From Bryum argenteum (lineage: Eukaryota; Streptophyta; Bryopsida; Bryales; Bryaceae), in contig CM073326.1 in NCBI GenBank assembly GCA_037043015.1, positions 3,596,001 to 3,660,000 on the forward strand: 64,000 nucleotides of DNA. Reading direction: 5' to 3'. The notes beneath the pieces were generated by a model that saw only the letters and a list, made by a program, of their open reading frames with translations, did not search any database and had not been told where the DNA came from. This document shows positions 58,556-64,000 of the stretch, piece by piece. The position numbers and the translations under genes are program-made. How positions within the stretch are numbered: position 1 is the first letter of the stretch; every line of letters starts with the position of its first letter.

Positions 58556-61500
58556 TCAGCAATAGAACATGACCCTCTTCACATTCTCCTTCAGCGGTGG
58601 AAGCGGCCGCACAGCAATGCCCCCGGCAACCCTGTTTGTGCGACCTGCAGTAGATCCCGTGAACTGGCTTCGATTGGCACCGCCAAGTCCGCTCGTCACC
58701 GACCCGGTGTCTGAGGCTTCGGGATCCATGTAGAACCGTGCTCGGAAGGCAGCGAGATGGGCATAATATGCTGGAGGAACTGCAGAACATAAATAAGCAC
58801 ATGTCAGATAATACTCGACGTACGATGAACACTACATTGCCAGAATACAGAAGTAGAATTCTTTGAACATACCGATAGATACTGAGCGAGTGCACCGTGC
58901 GTAACTGCATCAACAAAGAAACAGAACCTGAAGGTGAGTACTTATGACAGAGTATGAAGAACATTTACATATACACAATAAAACACACAAAAATACAAGT
59001 CGTCAGAGGTGGTGACTAACGTGTAGCAAAGGTTGTTTGTAAGCGACTGCAGACTGTCCGCAGAGAACTTGTTCTCATCCCACAGAACGTGGTAATGCGC
59101 AGGTCGACTAGTTCCCTGCAAACCAAAACAGAAATAAATGAGCAACGAATCCTGAAGAACGTTCCAAAGGTATAAAAAATGACAGCTAAATCACTTCAAC
59201 CAAGCAGATAGCAATCAGTCACTAACCTGAATACCAGCGTGACTGCATAGATAGAAGTCGAATTCAGTGGGGTGGCAAATCTTCGAATCCACAACCGTCC
59301 CTGAAACAAAGAAATCCCCAGGAAATAAAAACTGTCGGTGTTAGGTTCAATACTCGACATACCAGACATGGTCGGATATAATTCACAAGCGGTGGAAACA
59401 GCTACGTTGATCAGTCAAGTCCTACGCTGGTAACCAGAAACTGGAGATGTAAAAGCTTTTGAATCGAGGACTGTACCTGGTAAGATGTTGCCACTTCTGT
59501 CAGTGGTGCGATTGTCATTGTGGTTGCTTGCGAACAGACGAGTGTGGTGCCTTTTCTGCACAACTACGAATGTAACTGGAGGCTGGTAATCTGGTTCGAG
59601 GGAAGCACAGGCCTTCCTGATCGCGTCGAGCTCATACAGAAGCACCTGGTAGAACTGTCCCTCACTCACGCCATCTCTGCAGCCAACCGAAAACTTCATG
59701 AACATGCTGCCTTCTCACCCAAAAAATTAAAATATATACTCGATCCGGTTCGCTACTGAAACTCACACAATGACAATAGTAATGACTACACGAGGATGCT
59801 ACGATGACAACGCACCTGTAGAAGATGATACGTAGGGGCTTTTCGCCTGTTGCACGACGGAAGGAGATGAGAAGTTCCCTGTATAAGTGCAGAAATGTGA
59901 TGTTAACGGATGCCCAGCAAGTGACTGAAGACAGATACATGAAAGAGCATGAAAATTACATACTTAATCATCCCGCCAGTCATAGTCCCTTTGACAGGAT
60001 CCTTCCACTCCTTGTATAGGTCCTGAATTAACTCCTGCCGATGAGCTTGGGCGCATACAAGGCCAGCATACTTCGTGACCTCTGGCCAGTCCTGAGAAGC
60101 TACGACCTGGGAACAGAAACATCCAAGTCAGTACAAAGACACAAATCTTGAACTTACAACCAAAAATCTCAACTAAGCAACACAAGAACAAATACAGAGA
60201 CAGCAACTTACGGCAGCAATGGAAGGGCTCGAGTCCTCTCCAGGGTGAGGATGGGTAACATCTGCACCAAAGATGATGGTGGGAATGTCGCTGACAAGAG
60301 GAATCTTCCGGGAAAGAGCATCCACCAGGACAGTATTCCGGCCACCAACCTTGACGTTGATCTTCAGGGCCACATTTGCCAAGTATTGCTTGCTCATCCT
60401 GAATACATGCTTGGTCAAGCAACACTGGGAGACCACACCAAGAACGGTCTCACACTGCTTCTTCAGATCACCTGCGGACATGATTCATTCCGACCTTCAG
60501 CAAACAGTTTAAGCTGCAGACTCTTGCATATTTAGAGGCAACTGACGTAGGTCCTGCAAAATAAAAGGTCAAAGATCATACCATATAAAGGTCCGTTGTT
60601 GTCAGGAAGAATCGCAACGAGCAGATCCAAGCCCTTGCCCGATGTCCTTTTGTGTACATCGTCGCAAAGATGGAAAAGCGCTTTCTCTGAGTGCTCAGGA
60701 CGGACGGTTTGCACTGGCACGATAGGATCCCTATTGAATTGCTGCAGAAAGTAATCATATCGAGTGTGTTAGTTCTGTACGTCGCAGAAGATTCAATTAC
60801 AAAAAGCAAGGCAAAAACTATGCAGAATCAAACTAAAAACTAAATATAAACAATGACGTACCATTCCAGACGTCTGACACATCTGAGCCAACTCTTGGCA
60901 GAAAGTCCGAGCGACATTATCCTGAACTTGACGGGAGAAATTGACGCACGCCCAGTTGTTGATGACACCTCCGTTGACCATTTTCTGTGAAAGAAACAAA
61001 TAATCATCAGGCTAGATCAAACTGCTCATATGCAGGAGTCGGAAACAGGTCAAGATCATCGAGTACTCGGCAGTTGTAGTACAAGCTAGGTGTTGAAACT
61101 TACAAAATAGCATCAAATAACAAGGATTAAGGTTGGAGGGCTTATCGTGAAATGACACATACCTTGTTCATCATGTTCCACTGACCAACTTGCGGCAGAC
61201 ACTCCTTCTCCCTTCCGGTGTCATGGTACTTCAACTGCATCAAAAGAACATGAAAATATTGATCAGTTAGTCACCTAGATTCAAGCTCTTACTACAAGGT
61301 ACACGTAGGTAATGAAAAAGTCACATAAAACATGAGCCTACCCGAGGGGCAGGCAACACTCGAGCCTCGACTTGTGCCAACTCGTTGCTGATGTTAATTC
61401 CAAACTCTTGCGCATAAGGATCTTGATGATACGCGTTGTGTTGGACAGTCTGCACCAAGTCAAATTAGATTTGGTCCGTAGGCATATAATTAGGAGAATA

Positions 61501-64000
61501 AAAACCATCACTGCATAAGCTTAGACATATTCACGCAATGCGGTACAATGAATGAATCCAATGACGAACCTCCATGATGTCTTTTTCCCTATCTCTTGGT
61601 CGCTGACAAGTAACTTTCAGAAGCGCAGTAATCTGGCGCTCGTTGAGCCGTTTAGAGTAACGCTGGCCCTCAACGATCTTGCAAACTTCCATTGGAAGAT
61701 AGTTGGGACGCTGAGAGTTCCCAACCTGGAGACATGGTAGGGCAGGATGGCGGATTACGTAGTTATACGTTTCGCGGAAGTACTCAGTGACGGACTTTAA
61801 AGTTCCGTTCTCGTCAACTGGGAACCTGATTTAAGACAACAATGAGGAGTTTGAGTCAATACGGGCTGCATAGGTTACTCTGGCTCAACACAATGAGCTT
61901 AGTCATTGAAGCTACTCACTCCAACTCGTTGGTAGCCTGGTTGGTCAGCCCAGAGATCCGGTACTTGCGACGCATGCTCCCCCTGTGGGTGACTTCTACT
62001 TTCACACCTCGGAGGGCTTTCTTGATCTGTAAGAAATACGAGGATAATTAGTAATTGACACAAGAGCCCACGTCTAGACAGTGGACGTGCATACATTACA
62101 AATTAGAAGCCTACTGAGGCATGTAAGAAGATGAATGTAGAGCAGAGATGAGAACCTTCATGCGATCGGCGTCAGTGAGACTGCGGGTTAACTCCTTGTT
62201 CAGGAGGTCTCCGATAAACTCCATCACAGTCTTTGGCTCTATGAACGCTGTGGAAGACATGTCTGTGCCAAGACAAGGGATAAAGAAACCAGTTAGTAAG
62301 CATTTCAGAGTATTGATAGACCATCGCAAAAACTCCTGGATTCGATAAACAGCAAAACCGACAGTCATGAGATGGAAAGACTTGAAAATTGCACTTACCA
62401 ATGTTTAGGGAAAGACCCATTTGAGTGGGCCTAATACTTTGATAGAAGCCCCGCCAGCTTTCAAGACCATCACCTAATGGCTGCCGAGTGCCCAAGTTGG
62501 GGGAATAGAAAGAGCGTCCCACGGGAGAATAGCTGCGAAAATCAACATCCCGTTGGCGTCAAGCATCCACTAAAAATGACCTACAAGGCGACTTTCACGT
62601 ATAAAAATGCTAAAGTCAACAAAAAGACCTCTGTACGTACCGGTGCGTAGGAAGCTCCCTCAACACGATATCCAAGACCTGAAGAGCTTCTTGCGGTGCA
62701 TCAGCTTGGCGACCAGCAAGGAACTGTCCAAGGTGGTGCAAATCTGCTCGAGCAGCGAACTTTATCACCACCTTGAATGGTCTTTCCCTCCTGCGTGCAA
62801 CCACAAATTACATCAGAAAGTTCTAACATTTTGTCAAGGCGACTAGATCCTTCACTCCACTGTCTGAAAAAGAACACCCACACCGATGTAGCAACAGAAC
62901 GTAAACATACTCCAAGTGAAAACATACCTGGGGCGAGTAGTCCCATCATCCTCGTCAAGAAGATTGATCTGAAACTCTTTGCTCTGGAAAGGGAGTGGGC
63001 CAGCTGTGTACAAACTCTTTCGGCCATCGTAAGCCGGAAGTCTAGTTCCCAAGTGTGACTCTCTGTAAAGCTTAACAAGCTGCTCCATGACAGCTCTATT
63101 GATTCCTCTCGATGTCACCTCTGGGGTGATAGCAACCTGAACAATCGAACATAACGAATTACATGAGGACCACAAACAGATCTCTGGCGATGGTAGTTCA
63201 CTTGACAAAGTCTGGACAAAATCAACGCAAGCCTCAATAGAGCTTGAACTTACATCGTACTGATGAAGGTCTTTATCCGGAAGCTCGGCAAAGAAATGGT
63301 TGGCTTTCACGATACACCGCTGACCAGTTCTACCCTGACCAGGACGCAGCGGAAACCTGACACCCTTGCTGGAAAGCGGCGGGGGCGTTTGCTGTTGTTG
63401 TTCATACCTAGGAACCGGGGGGTCCTGGGGAGGAACAGGGTTACGAGGTCCAGGACCGCTCACAACCATAGTGCCGAATTGCTCAACAACACCCGGAACA
63501 CCTTGCCCATAGCTCGAGGACGGTCCAGGAACCTGCACAGGAGGGCCTGCACCATACGGTGCGGGACCAGGATATTGCTGGCGTTGCATTGGCCTAGCTG
63601 CCGGAGGCATCCCTTGCTGTGAAGGCCTCACGGGTCTTCCTCCATAGGGTTGCATTGGCGGACCATAGTTCCCCTGAGGCTGCATGCCCTGACCTTGCAT
63701 CTCGTGATACTGCTCTGGCCCCTGTTGGCCCCTGTTATACTGCTCGCGGTGAGGGGTGAAGGATCCAGGAGCATTGTAGGGTGGTGCATTCTGAGGAGGA
63801 CCCTGATTGTATCGGCCCCTGCCGCCCCTTCTGCCGGAGCCTCTCTCGCCTCCTTGAGCTCCTCTAGGAGGTCCTCGAGGTCCACTGCTACCCCCCTCAT
63901 CGCGGCCTTGCCCTTGGCCCTGACCCTGGCCCTGGGGATACTGACCCTGTCCTCCATGCTGGGGATGGACAGGAGGGCCCTGAGACTGTGCAAATTGCTG
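58556..64000 (-). CDS. AGO1: Argonaute, AGO1 clade (5' end beyond the window)
   Basis: It binds small RNAs and cleaves or represses complementary transcripts. Nineteen exons were traced on the minus strand: 64000-63254, 63136-62928, 62790-62641, 62532-62399, 62262-62156, 62026-61920, 61825-61570, 61449-61342, 61234-61163, 60984-60862, 60741-60582, 60471-60212, 60106-59964, 59878-59816, 59676-59477, 59300-59227, 59115-59021, 58904-58873, 58779-58556. Every junction is GT-AG and in phase, giving 1087 residues before the stop; the start codon is missing. The N-terminus is Gln/Gly/Pro-rich with an Arg-Gly patch, as in plant AGO1. Then come N, PAZ ([12 protein letters not shown]), MID ([13 protein letters not shown] lies before it; [13 protein letters not shown] within) and PIWI. 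The slicer residues are present: [12 protein letters not shown], the Glu of SQDWPEV, the Asp of [10 protein letters not shown] and the His of PPAYYAHL. Confidence 0.97.

Noticed and set aside
58266-58964. Minus-strand frame of 232 codons as a separate gene
   Set aside because: It crosses the last two AGO1 exons in a different frame and includes introns.
63628-63993. 121-codon minus-strand frame at the right edge
   Set aside because: It is a shifted frame of the Gln/Gly-rich first AGO1 exon; the true frame is open from 64000.
1-64000. tRNA and rRNA genes
   Set aside because: I looked for the T-arm consensus and paired acceptor stems by eye and found no convincing candidate.
46410-64000. Functional cluster of RNA-regulation genes (MTA next to AGO1)
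   Set aside because: Plant gene neighbourhoods rarely reflect function, and the IMPDH and TIP30-like genes beside them have no link to either pathway.

Overview
This is nuclear DNA of a land plant. The genes on the right are interrupted by canonical GT-AG introns of about 50-650 bp (85-180 bp in the Argonaute gene). The window holds an AGO1-type Argonaute, a plant METTL3/MTA RNA-adenosine methyltransferase, plant telo-box motifs, and the usual plant transposon families (CACTA, Mutator-like, PIF/Harbinger, Ty3/gypsy). A piggyBac element and many short introns would fit a bryophyte or another early-diverging lineage better than a typical angiosperm. That placement is an inference; the species cannot be named from the sequence alone.

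Layout. From 1 to about 46.3 kb the window is almost entirely mobile DNA and its decay products. (1) 0.9-11.9 kb: a CACTA (En/Spm) element with two divergent genes. A TnpA/Transposase_24-like gene reads left and a Tnp2 transposase gene reads right, with a GACTC-rich tandem array between them. (2) 12.9-16.3 kb: gene debris, namely an F-box-like exon, a broken cysteine/histidine-rich protein of unknown family, and a dead PIF/Harbinger transposase. (3) 18.4-25.9 kb: two piggyBac insertions, each flanked by TTAA. One is a 427-bp non-autonomous copy. The other is a 6.03-kb element with a 628-codon transposase frame that keeps all three catalytic aspartates, plus an extra gene of unknown function. 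(4) 26-32.7 kb: AT-rich sequence with a 326-bp direct repeat and a 43-bp minisatellite. (5) 32.7-38.3 kb: a degenerate Mutator-like element with long GC-rich terminal inverted repeats of about 320 bp. (6) 39.5-45.1 kb: a complete but inactivated Ty3/gypsy retrotransposon with two LTRs and a TTATT target duplication.

From 46.4 kb to the end the window is host euchromatin. It carries IMP dehydrogenase (+), the m6A methyltransferase MTA (-), a TIP30/HTATIP2-like NAD(P)-binding protein (+) followed by a decayed tandem copy of itself, and AGO1 (-), which runs off the right edge before its start codon. IMPDH and MTA are convergent, MTA and the TIP30-like gene are divergent, and the TIP30-like gene and AGO1 are convergent. 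IMPDH supplies guanine nucleotides, MTA writes m6A on mRNA, and AGO1 slices small-RNA targets. They are ordinary neighbours and nothing shows that they form one system.

The most novel material is the plant piggyBac family: an autonomous-looking copy with an additional spliced ORF, a deletion derivative in inverse orientation 1 kb away, a hairpin at the same distance inside one terminus of each, and an orphan terminus about 150 bp upstream of the IMPDH start codon. Exon coordinates were derived by eye from splice consensus, reading phase and family conservation; no alignment or search was run.
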